Position numbers and translations under genes: made by a program
In this document: piece by piece, positions 54,165-61,227 of the stretch
How the letters are laid out: every line of letters starts with the position of its first letter
Position numbering within the stretch: the first letter of the stretch is position 1
The notes under the pieces: model-generated
The model's input: the letters and a program-made list of their open reading frames with translations, nothing else
What the model was told of the DNA's origin: nothing
The model's database searches: none
Origin: Amarolinea aalborgensis
Lineage (GTDB): Bacteria; Chloroflexota; Anaerolineae; SSC4; Amarolineaceae
NCBI RefSeq assembly: GCF_900491745.1
Contig: NZ_UETR01000003.1
Location: 310,001-374,000 of the forward strand
Length of the DNA stretch: 64,000 nt
Reading direction: 5' to 3'

Positions 54165-54736
54165 ACCAATCCCACATCACACCATCTGCGCCGATCAACG
54201 CCTGGGAGCTGGTGGAATCACGCGACGCATTTCGCAACCGCTGGCTGCACGTCACCCTGGACACGGTGCGCCTGCCAGACGGCCGCACCTATGAGTACAC
54301 CAACGTGCATCGCGAGGTGGCCGGCGTGGGCATCGTCGGGCTGAACGCAGCCGGGGAAATCCTGCTGCAGCAAGAGTATCGTCACCCCGTCGGTCAGGTG
54401 GTGTGGCAAGTGCCAGGCGGGTTGACTAATCCAGGTGAAGACCTGCTCGTCTGCGCGGCCCGCGAGCTGCGCGAGGAGAGCGGCTATGAGGCCGAATCAT
54501 TGGAATACCTGGGCGCATTCTGGGACAACCCGGGCCTGGGCAACGCCATCAGCCACCTGGTGCTCGCACGCAACTTGCGGCCGGTAGGTGGCCAGCACCC
54601 GGACGAGGCCGAAATCGTCAGCAGCCATTGGGTCACGCTCGCGTGGCTCAAGCAGGCTGTGGCCGATGGCACGATCAAAGACCGCGTGGTGATCTGCGCG
54701 CTGGCCTATTTGTGGCTGCACGGGCTGGCAGGCTGA
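54161..54736 (+). CDS. Nudix hydrolase (ADP-ribose pyrophosphatase-like)
   Basis: 191 residues. The Nudix box is complete: GGLTNPGEDLLVCAARELREESGYE fits Gx5Ex7REUxEExGU (cited by pattern). The upstream EYRHPVGQVVWQVPGG is typical of ADP-ribose/sugar-nucleotide pyrophosphatases. It starts within the hcs stop codon (ATGA overlap), so the two are translated together. A Nudix enzyme has no known step in lysine synthesis; it may be a housekeeping passenger or clean up a damaged nucleotide cofactor. Confidence 0.88.
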   Translation: MNQSHITPSAPINAWELVESRDAFRNRWLHVTLDTVRLPDGRTYEYTNVHREVAGVGIVGLNAAGEILLQQEYRHPVGQVVWQVPGGLTNPGEDLLVCAARELREESGYEAESLEYLGAFWDNPGLGNAISHLVLARNLRPVGGQHPDEAEIVSSHWVTLAWLKQAVADGTIKDRVVICALAYLWLHGLAG

Positions 54737-54742
54737 CGATTG

Positions 54743-54786
54743 CGATGATTGAAGATCCCAGATTGCAGATGGAAGATGGCAGAGAT
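54743..54786. repeat. Degenerate heptamer array after the Nudix gene
   Basis: ATTGAAG, ATCCCAG, ATTGCAG, ATGGAAG, ATGGCAG run in phase. It is a family 1-like half-element with diverged units. Confidence 0.55.
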
Positions 54787-54827
54787 AACGGCTGCAGCAG
54801 TGGGCAGCCGCGGTGAAGAGGTTAACC

Positions 54828-56252
54828 ATGGGAAAAACGTTTGCGGAGAAGGCGCTCGCGCGCGCGGCCGGCCTGGCGGAGGTCGTACCGGGCCAGGTGG
54901 TGGATGCGCAGCCTGACGTAGCCTTGAGCCACGACAATACCGCGGCCATCTTGCGCATCTTTCGCCAGCTGGGCGTCAGCCGGGTGCGCTTCCCGGAGCG
55001 CCTGGCGATCACGCTTGACCATGCGGCGCCTGCGCCGACGACGCAGCACGCCCAAAATCATGCGGAAGTGCGTCGCTTTGTCAGCGATCAGGGTATCCGG
55101 CACTTCTTCGAGGTGGGCCGCGGCATTTGCCACCAGGTGCTGAGCGAGGAAGCGCTTGCGCTGCCAGGGCAGACCGTACTGGGCGCGGATTCGCACACGC
55201 CGCACTTCGGGTGGCTGGGCGCATTCGGCGCTGGCGTCGGCCGCAGCGAAATGGCCGCCATCTGGGCGACGGGGGAGCTGTGGCTGCGCGTGCCGGAGAG
55301 CATCCAGATCGTCGTGGAAGGACGCCTGGATGGTTGGGCCACGGCCAAAGACCTGGCCCTGGCCATTATCGGCTGCCTGGGCGCGGATGGCGGACTCTAT
55401 GCGTCGGTGGAGATCAGCGGCCCGGCCATCGAAGCCCTTTCCCTGGAAAGCCGCATGGTCTTGCCCAACATGATGGCCGAGTTCGGCGTCAAGAACGCGT
55501 ACCTGACCCCGGATCAAGCGGTTTTTGCCTGGCTGGCTGCGCGGAGGATGAGATCGGAGATCGGAGATCAGAGATCAGAGATTAGAGATCAGAGATCGGA
55601 GATCGGAGATCAGGCGTCTGGAAGGCGAGTGATGGGCGGGTTGGAGTCTTCGGCCTCCAATCACCGGTCTCCGGTCTCCGGTCTCCGACCTGCGGTCTCG
55701 GATCTTCAATCTCAACTTGCCGCCACCGCGCTCTATCCTGATCCCGATGCGGTCTACGCCGCGCGGCACGTCTTCGATGCCGACGCCATTGAGCCGAGTG
55801 TGGCTTGTCCTGATACGGTGGACAATGTGGCGCCGGTTTCGGCGGTCGCAGGCACGCGTGTGCAGCAGGCCTTTCTGGGCACTTGCACCAACGGGCGCTT
55901 GGAAGACCTGGCGCAGGCTGCGGCCATCCTGGCCGGTCGTCGCGTGGCTGCGGGCACGCGACTCCTGGTCATCCCCGCCTCCAGCGAGGTCTACCGTGAC
56001 GCGCTGCGCGCCGGCTATATCGAGACTTTCATCGAGGCGGGTGCGGTGATCGGCCCGCCAGGCTGCGGCCCCTGCATGGGCAATCACCTCGGCATCCTGG
56101 CGCCCGGCGAGGTGTGCATCAGCAGCGCCAATCGCAACTTCAAGGGACGCATGGGCACGGCTGACAGCCAGATTTACCTGGCCAGCCCGGCCGTCGTTGC
56201 GGCCAGCGCGGTGGCGGGGGAAATTGTGCATCCAGGCGAGGTTGTAGGATGA
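54828..56252 (+). CDS. lysT: Homoaconitase large subunit with repeat-derived insert
   Basis: 474 residues from the ATG at 54828 (AAGAGG 6 nt upstream). With LysU it converts homocitrate to homoisocitrate through cis-homoaconitate. [4Fe-4S] and active-site motifs: GADSHTPHFGWLGAFGAGVGRSEMA, FLGTCTNGRLEDLAQ, GPPGCGPCMGNHLG and SSANRNFKGRMG. Archaeal/Thermus-type large subunits are about 418-420 residues; here ~55 codons (about 242-296) come from a family 1 heptamer element read as RSEIGDQ-type heptapeptides and their reverse (SPVSGLRPAVSDLQSQ). Removing it leaves 419 residues and rejoins FAWLAARRM to LAATALYPDPDAVY. The catalytic residues are intact, so the protein is probably functional with a surface loop. 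Confidence 0.93.
   Translation: MGKTFAEKALARAAGLAEVVPGQVVDAQPDVALSHDNTAAILRIFRQLGVSRVRFPERLAITLDHAAPAPTTQHAQNHAEVRRFVSDQGIRHFFEVGRGICHQVLSEEALALPGQTVLGADSHTPHFGWLGAFGAGVGRSEMAAIWATGELWLRVPESIQIVVEGRLDGWATAKDLALAIIGCLGADGGLYASVEISGPAIEALSLESRMVLPNMMAEFGVKNAYLTPDQAVFAWLAARRMRSEIGDQRSEIRDQRSEIGDQASGRRVMGGLESSASNHRSPVSGLRPAVSDLQSQLAATALYPDPDAVYAARHVFDADAIEPSVACPDTVDNVAPVSAVAGTRVQQAFLGTCTNGRLEDLAQAAAILAGRRVAAGTRLLVIPASSEVYRDALRAGYIETFIEAGAVIGPPGCGPCMGNHLGILAPGEVCISSANRNFKGRMGTADSQIYLASPAVVAASAVAGEIVHPGEVVG
55551..55715. repeat. Family 1 heptamer palindrome inside lysT
   Basis: 165 bp (exactly 55 codons). Eight to nine AGATCRG heptamers, a centre containing GTCTGGAAGGCG, then GGTCTCC/GATCTTC-type heptamers. 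It keeps the lysT frame open throughout. Confidence 0.9.
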
Positions 56253-56410
56253 GATCAGAGAACAGAGATCGGAGATCAAGTGTGTGGAAAGCGAAAGATG
56301 TGCGCGCCAGAGTTTCCGGTCTCTGGTCTCCGGTCTCCGGTCTTGGGTGACCACGCAGGGTCGCCCGACCATGGTCTCCAATCTCTGTTCTCCGATCTCC
56401 ACTATCCCCC
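56250..56410. repeat. Heptamer palindrome, family 1
   Basis: It starts at the lysT stop codon. Purine arm, GTGTGGAAAGCG, pyrimidine arm (GTCTCTG, GTCTCCG, GTCTCCG, GTCTTGG), then GGGTGACCACGCAGGGTCGCCC and a second pyrimidine arm. The GACCACGCAGGG core is shared with the copy at 60201. Confidence 0.85.
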
Positions 56411-56429
56411 AGCAGGAGGAGATAGAAAA

Positions 56430-56939
56430 GTGACGCTGATTCGCGGCCGTGTCTGGAAATACGGCGATAATGTAAACACCGATGTCATCTTTCCGGGCAA
56501 GTATACGTATACTGTGACCGACCCCGCGGAGATCGCCAGCCATGCGCTGGAGGATTTGGATCCGACGTTTGCGCGCGGCGTGCAGCCCGGTGATGTGGTG
56601 ATCGGCGGACGTAACTGGGGCTGCGGCAGCAGCCGCGAACAGGGCGCCACCTGCCTGAAGTACGCCGGCGTCGGCGCGGTCATCGCGCGTAGCTTTGCGC
56701 GCATCTTCTACCGCAACGCGGTGAACAACGGCCTGCCCGCGCTGACTTGCGCCGCGGCCGTGGACGCCTTGCAGCACGGCGACGCGATCGAAATTGACCT
56801 CGATGCCCATGTCATCCACAGCGCGGTCGGCGATTTCGAGTTCCCGCCGCTGTCGCCGTCTGTGCACGGCATCGTCGCCGCCGGCGGCCTGATTCCGTAT
56901 CTGAAGACGCACCTGGCCGCGACCGGCGAAGCGAGATGA
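56430..56939 (+). CDS. lysU: Homoaconitase small subunit
   Basis: 169 residues from a GTG at 56430, which has AGGAGGAG 8 nt upstream. The frame extends further upstream but only through repeat sequence. Signature: GDNVNTDVIFPGKYTYTV at the start and GRNWGCGSSREQGATCLK, with YRNAVNNGLP later, as in LeuD-like archaeal-type swivelling subunits. It provides substrate specificity for the LysT complex. The stop overlaps the next start (ATGA). Confidence 0.93.
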   Translation: MTLIRGRVWKYGDNVNTDVIFPGKYTYTVTDPAEIASHALEDLDPTFARGVQPGDVVIGGRNWGCGSSREQGATCLKYAGVGAVIARSFARIFYRNAVNNGLPALTCAAAVDALQHGDAIEIDLDAHVIHSAVGDFEFPPLSPSVHGIVAAGGLIPYLKTHLAATGEAR

Positions 56940-58000
56940 GTCAATCGCAGACGGCCGCCGCCCCTCTACGGATCGCACTGATACCTGGCGACGGCATCGG
57001 GCTGGAGGTGACGCCGGCCGCAGCCGCCGTGCTGCAAGCGACCGGAGTCCCATTGCAGTTCATCGAGCTAGAAGTGGGCTGGCAAACGTTTGCGCGCACT
57101 GGGGCCGCAATAGCCGATGAGACTATGCAAACGCTTGCGCAGATGGATGGCGCGCTCTTCGGCGCCGTCAGCAGCCCATCTCATCCGGTGACTGGCTACC
57201 GCAGCCCCATTGTGCAGCTGCGCCAGGCGTTCGATCTGTACGCCAATTTGCGGCCATCGGTCAGCGCGCCTGTGCCAGGCAGTCGCCCGAACGTGGACCT
57301 GCTGATCGTGCGCGAGAACACGGAGGGACTTTACGCAGGGCGCGAACGATGGGAAGGCGGCGACACCGCCATCGCCGAGCGCATCGTCACCCGTCGCGCC
57401 AGCGACCGCATTATGCGCGTCGCCCTGGAAAAAGCCCGCCAACGACGCGGGCTGGTTACGCTGGTGCACAAGGCGAATATCCTGCGCGTGAGCGATGGCC
57501 TCTTTCGCGAGGTCGCGCTGAGCGTGGCCGCCGGGTACCCTGATGTGCAGGTGGAAGAAGGGCTGGTGGACAGCGTGGCCTATCGCCTGGTGCGCGAGCC
57601 GGCGCATTTCGATGTCATCGTCACCACCAACCTGTTCGGCGACATCCTCAGCGACCTGGCGGCCGGTCTGACCGGGGGCCTGGGCCTGGCCGCGTCAGCC
57701 AACCAGGGCGACCGCTTTGTCGTGGCCGAACCGGTGCACGGCTCCGCGCCGGACATCGCCGGGCGCGGCATCGCCAATCCCCTGGCCGCTATACGGGCAG
57801 GCGCCCTGCTCCTGCGCAGCCTGGGGCAGGCAGACGCCGCCGGCCGCATCGAAAGGGCCGTCAACCACGTGTTGACGACCGGCCCGCTGCCTCCCGATCT
57901 CGGGGGAACCGCCGCGACTGCGGAGGTGACGCAGGCGGTAATTGAGAGGATGGAGATCGGAGATCAGAGATCGCCCGCCCGCCACGTACCCGATCTCTAA
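56936..58000 (+). CDS. hicd: Homoisocitrate dehydrogenase
   Basis: 354 residues. It oxidatively decarboxylates homoisocitrate to 2-oxoadipate with NAD. Motifs: IALIPGDGIGLEVTPAA, the specificity loop LFGAVSSPSHPVTGYRSPIVQLRQ (polar, unlike LeuB), LRPSVSAP, LLIVRENTEGLYAGRE, VTLVHKANILRVSDGLF and VAEPVHGSAPDIAGRGIANP. The last ~18 residues (EIGDQRSPARHVPDL) are read from a family 1 heptamer element, and the stop codon is a CTCTAAT unit. Typical relatives are ~334 residues. It overlaps lysU by 4 nt. Confidence 0.92.
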   Translation: MSQSQTAAAPLRIALIPGDGIGLEVTPAAAAVLQATGVPLQFIELEVGWQTFARTGAAIADETMQTLAQMDGALFGAVSSPSHPVTGYRSPIVQLRQAFDLYANLRPSVSAPVPGSRPNVDLLIVRENTEGLYAGRERWEGGDTAIAERIVTRRASDRIMRVALEKARQRRGLVTLVHKANILRVSDGLFREVALSVAAGYPDVQVEEGLVDSVAYRLVREPAHFDVIVTTNLFGDILSDLAAGLTGGLGLAASANQGDRFVVAEPVHGSAPDIAGRGIANPLAAIRAGALLLRSLGQADAAGRIERAVNHVLTTGPLPPDLGGTAATAEVTQAVIERMEIGDQRSPARHVPDL

Positions 58001-58018
58001 TCTCCGATCTCCGATATC
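57948..58018. repeat. Heptamer palindrome, family 1, overlapping the hicd 3' end
   Basis: GGAGATC/AGAGATC heptamers, a short GC-rich centre (CGCCCGCCCGCC) and GATCTCT/AATCTCC/GATCTCC heptamers. The first half is translated as the tail of homoisocitrate dehydrogenase. Confidence 0.85.
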
Positions 58019-58053
58019 TGACGACAAAAGCAAACCAAAAGGAGAATTGCAAG

Positions 58054-58224
58054 ATGACTAACGTAATGTGTCCTGAGTGCGCCGCGCAGATCGAGATCGG
58101 CGGCGATGTCGTGGCCGGCGAAATCGTACAGTGCCCGGAATGCGGCGTCGAGTTGGAGGTGCTGAGCACTGCCCCGCTGACGGTTGACCTGGCGCCGGAA
58201 GTCGAAGAGGATTGGGGAGAGTAA
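58054..58224 (+). CDS. lysW: LysW amino-group carrier protein
   Basis: 56 residues; AAGGAG lies 9 nt before the ATG. LysW protects the amino group of 2-aminoadipate by an isopeptide bond to its C-terminal Glu while LysZ, LysY and LysJ act, and LysK releases lysine. Both zinc-ribbon pairs are present (MCPECAAQIE and VQCPECGVELE), and the acidic tail ends with the hallmark EDWGE. Its position directly before lysX (3-nt gap) confirms the identity. It is short enough to be missed by length-filtered gene callers. Confidence 0.97.
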   Translation: MTNVMCPECAAQIEIGGDVVAGEIVQCPECGVELEVLSTAPLTVDLAPEVEEDWGE

Positions 58225-58227
58225 GCC

Positions 58228-59145
58228 ATGCGCATCGGTGTGCTGCTGTCGCGCGTGCGCGTGGAAGAAAAACTGATCATCGGCGCCCTGGAAAGGCGGG
58301 GCATCGAACACGCCACGATTGACGATCGCGAGGTGATCTTTGAATTGGGGCGGAACGGCTTCGACTACGACGTGGTGATCGAACGCTGCATCAATCACAG
58401 CCGCGCCCTGTATGCACTGCGCATCCTCAACGACGCCGGGGTGCCCACGGTCAATACGTTTCAGGTGGCCGATACCTGCGGCAACAAACTGCTGACCACC
58501 AGCGCGCTCTTTCGCTGCGGCGTGGCGTCGCCGCGCACGCTGGTGGCCTTCACACCTGAATCGGCGTTGCAGGCCATCGAGAGCCTGGGTTACCCGGTGG
58601 TGCTCAAGCCAGCCGTCGGTTCCTGGGGCCGCCTGCTGAGCAAGATCAACGATCGCGAGGCGGCCGAGGCCATCCTGGAACACAAGGAGACGCTCGGCAC
58701 CTACCACCACTCGATTTTCTATATCCAGGAATATGTGCGCAAACCGGGTCGTGACATTCGCGCCTTCGTCGTGGGCAACGAGACCATCTGCGCCATCTAC
58801 CGCCACTCGCCGCACTGGATCACCAACACGGCGCGCGGCGGTCAGGCCAGCGTCTGCCCGGTCACACCAGAGCTAAACGATCTGTGCGTGGCCGCGGCCA
58901 CGGCCGTGGGTGGCGGCGTGGTGGCGATTGATGTCTTCGAGGATCCCGAGCGCGGCCTGCTGATCAACGAGGTCAACTACACGATGGAGTTCCGCAATTC
59001 GATCGAGCCGACCGGCGTGGATATTCCAGGGCGCATCGTAGACTTTGCCGTGCGCGTCGCGCGTGACGGTTGGGCCGCGGCCAACGGCTGGCGCGCGACC
59101 GGAGTCGCTGCCGGTCAGTCGGGCGCGGCAGAGGTCGGGCCGTGA
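58228..59145 (+). CDS. lysX: LysW-aminoadipate ligase
   Basis: 305 residues, an ATP-grasp enzyme that joins the amino group of 2-aminoadipate to the LysW C-terminus. Seen: RIGVLLSRVRVEEKLIIGAL, VVIERCINHSRALYALRILND, the ATP-binding PVVLKPAVGSWGRLLSKI, YIQEYVRKPGRDIRAFVVG and the metal site INEVNYTMEFRNSIEPTGVD. Some relatives also accept glutamate for arginine synthesis; whether this one does cannot be told here. The ATG is 3 nt after lysW, and its stop overlaps lysY (GTGA). Confidence 0.94.
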   Translation: MRIGVLLSRVRVEEKLIIGALERRGIEHATIDDREVIFELGRNGFDYDVVIERCINHSRALYALRILNDAGVPTVNTFQVADTCGNKLLTTSALFRCGVASPRTLVAFTPESALQAIESLGYPVVLKPAVGSWGRLLSKINDREAAEAILEHKETLGTYHHSIFYIQEYVRKPGRDIRAFVVGNETICAIYRHSPHWITNTARGGQASVCPVTPELNDLCVAAATAVGGGVVAIDVFEDPERGLLINEVNYTMEFRNSIEPTGVDIPGRIVDFAVRVARDGWAAANGWRATGVAAGQSGAAEVGP

Positions 59146-60200
59146 GCCAGCGCCTGCGCGTCGCCATCCTGGGCGGTTCCGGCTACACCGGAGGCGAGCT
59201 GCTGCGCCTGCTGCTCGACCATCCGCACACGGACGTGGTCCAGGTCACGTCGGAGCGCCACGCGGGTCGTTTCGTGCACTTCGTCCACCCCAACCTGCGC
59301 GGCCGTACGCGGCTGAAATTCAGCGCCGCCAGCGATCTGCAGCCGGTAGACGTGCTTTTCAGCTGCCTGCCGCACGGCGCCGCGCAGCAGCGCATCGCAC
59401 AATTGGCCGCGCTGGCGCCGCGCATCATTGACCTCAGCGCGGACTTCCGCCTGCGCCGCGCCGATGATTATGTCACCTGGTACGGCCAGGCGCACACCGC
59501 GCCGGCCTGGCTCGATCGGTTCGTTTACGGCCTGCCGGAGCTGCACCGCGAGGAGTTGCGCGGAGCCAGTTACGTCAGCGGCGTCGGCTGCAACGCCACG
59601 GCCGCTAACCTGGCCCTATGGCCGCTGTTCAAGGCCGGCCTGGCCGACCCGACGCGCGATGTGGTGGTAGAGGTCAAGGTCGGTTCCAGCGAAGGCGGCG
59701 CAGAGCCAGGCCCGTCCTCTCACCACCCGGAGCGCGCCGGCGTCGTGCGCAGCTTCGCGCCGACCGGCCATCGCCACACGGCCGAGGTGCGCCAGGCGCT
59801 CAGTCTGACCGGCGCGGCGCCGCCGGTTCACCTGTCGGTGACAGCCGTGGAGCTGGTGCGCGGGGTGTTAGCCACCGGGCATGTGTTTCTGGCCGATCGC
59901 AGTCTCAACGACAAGGACCTGTGGGGCGCGTATCGGGCCGCGTACGGCAGCGAGCCGTTCGTGCGCATCGTCAAGGAGCGCCAGGGGCTTTACCGCTACC
60001 CGGAGCCAAAAATCTTGGCCGGCAGCAACTACGCCGACGTCGGTTTCGAGCTTGACCCGGTGACTGGCCGCGTCGTGGTTTTATGCGCGCTGGACAATCT
60101 GATGAAGGGCGCGGCCGGCAGCGCGGTGCAGTGTCTGAACCTGATGGCGGGCTGGGACGAGACCGCGGGATTGGGGTTTGCGGGGCTGCATCCGGTGTGA
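59142..60200 (+). CDS. lysY: LysW-aminoadipate semialdehyde (6-phosphate) reductase
   Basis: 352 residues, ArgC-like NADPH-dependent reductase. The start is a GTG at 59142 (AGAGG upstream) that overlaps the lysX stop by 4 nt; the longer frame from 59070 is inside lysX. Motifs: VAILGGSGYTGGELLRLLLDHP, catalytic Cys in YVSGVGCNATAANLALWPL, SSEGGAEPGPSSHHPER and the C-terminal GLYRYPEPKILAGSNYADVG. It reduces LysW-bound aminoadipyl phosphate to the semialdehyde. Confidence 0.94.
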   Translation: MSQRLRVAILGGSGYTGGELLRLLLDHPHTDVVQVTSERHAGRFVHFVHPNLRGRTRLKFSAASDLQPVDVLFSCLPHGAAQQRIAQLAALAPRIIDLSADFRLRRADDYVTWYGQAHTAPAWLDRFVYGLPELHREELRGASYVSGVGCNATAANLALWPLFKAGLADPTRDVVVEVKVGSSEGGAEPGPSSHHPERAGVVRSFAPTGHRHTAEVRQALSLTGAAPPVHLSVTAVELVRGVLATGHVFLADRSLNDKDLWGAYRAAYGSEPFVRIVKERQGLYRYPEPKILAGSNYADVGFELDPVTGRVVVLCALDNLMKGAAGSAVQCLNLMAGWDETAGLGFAGLHPV

Positions 60201-60316
60201 TTGGAGATCGAAGATTGGAGATCGGAGATCAGAGATCAGGTGTGTGGAAGGCGGATGGTCTCCGGTCTTGGGCGACCACGCAGGGCCGCCCGCACATGGT
60301 CTCTGATCTCAGGCTG
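60201..60316. repeat. Heptamer palindrome, family 1
   Basis: Purine heptamers (GGAGATC, GAAGATT, GGAGATC, GGAGATC, AGAGATC), GTGTGGAAGGCG, GGTCTCC/GGTCTTG, GGGCGACCACGCAGGGCCGCCC, and ATGGTCTCTGATCTC. It fills the lysY-lysZ gap. Confidence 0.85.
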
Positions 60317-60333
60317 TCATTGAGGGTATGAAC

Positions 60334-61221
60334 ATGATCGTAGTCAAAATCGGCGGCGGCAAGGGATTGAACCTGGACGGGCTGTGCCAGGAGATCGCTG
60401 ACCGGCTGCAGCAGGGAGAACGGCTGGTGCTGGTGCATGGCGGCGCGGAGACGACCGATGAGCTGGCGGCGGCGTTGGGCCACCCCGCGCAGTATGTCAC
60501 CTCGACGTCGGGTCATGTCAGCCGGCGCACCGACCGGCGCACGCTGGAGATTTTCGAGATGGCCTACTGTGGTCAGATCAATAAAGGCTTGGTTGAGCGC
60601 CTGCAAGGACTGGGCGTCAACGCCGTGGGCCTCAGCGGGCTGGACGGAGGACTGCTGCGCGGGCCGCGCAAGGATGTGCTGCGCATCGTGGAGAACGGCC
60701 GCCAGAAAGTGCTGCGCGACGACTTCACCGGCAAGGTGGAGGAGGTCAACGCGGGCCTGCTGAGCCTGCTGCTGGACAACGGCTACTTCCCGGTGCTGAC
60801 CCCGCCCGCACTCAGCTTCAACCATGAGGCGATCAACGTGGATGGCGACCGCGCCGCGGCCGCGGTGGCCGTCGCGCTGCATGCGGACACGCTGATCCTG
60901 CTGACCAGCGCGCCCGGTTTGCTCTCCCGCTTCCCTGACGAAGATAGTCTGCTGCCTCGATTGAGACTAGGCGATTTGGATAGGGCCATTGACTATGCGC
61001 AAGGCAAGATGAAGCGCAAGGTGTTGGCCGCGCAAGAGGCGCTGCAAGGCGGCGTGCCCACCGTCATCATCGGCGACGGCCGCCGCGCGGCGCCGCTGCG
61101 CGATGCGCTGGCCGGAGCAGGAACGCGGATTGGAGACCGGAGACCGGAGACCGGAGATCACCTGCCTTCCACGCGCCGATCTCTGGTCTCTGATCTCCGA
61201 TCTTCAACATGGAGGGGGTAA
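60334..61221 (+). CDS. lysZ: LysW-aminoadipate kinase
   Basis: 295 residues from the ATG at 60334; the ATG at 60328 is too close to GAGG. An amino-acid-kinase family protein (ArgB-like) that phosphorylates the delta-carboxyl of LysW-bound aminoadipate. Motifs: MIVVKIGGGKGLNLDGL, RLVLVHGGAETTDEL, AINVDGDRAAAAVAVALHAD, LTSAPGLLSRFPDED and GKMKRKVLAAQEAL. The last ~28 residues (RIGDRRPETGDHLPSTRRSLV...) come from a family 1 heptamer element; without them it has the usual ~267 residues. The end of the gene also carries the ribosome-binding site of lysJ. Confidence 0.93.
   Translation: MIVVKIGGGKGLNLDGLCQEIADRLQQGERLVLVHGGAETTDELAAALGHPAQYVTSTSGHVSRRTDRRTLEIFEMAYCGQINKGLVERLQGLGVNAVGLSGLDGGLLRGPRKDVLRIVENGRQKVLRDDFTGKVEEVNAGLLSLLLDNGYFPVLTPPALSFNHEAINVDGDRAAAAVAVALHADTLILLTSAPGLLSRFPDEDSLLPRLRLGDLDRAIDYAQGKMKRKVLAAQEALQGGVPTVIIGDGRRAAPLRDALAGAGTRIGDRRPETGDHLPSTRRSLVSDLRSSTWRG
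61126..61206. repeat. Heptamer palindrome, family 1, overlapping the lysZ 3' end
   Basis: GGAGACC three times then GGAGATC, centre CTTCCACGCG, and GATCTCT/GGTCTCT/GATCTCC/GATCTTC. It is translated in full as the C-terminus of LysZ. Confidence 0.85.
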
Positions 61222-61227
61222 CGGGGC

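Noticed and set aside
56280..56429. N-terminal extension of LysU
   Set aside because: The frame runs only through family 1 repeat sequence; the GTG at 56430 has a strong Shine-Dalgarno and matches the family N-terminus.
59070..59141. N-terminal extension of LysY
   Set aside because: It lies inside the lysX coding sequence, and the conserved dinucleotide-binding start follows the GTG at 59142.
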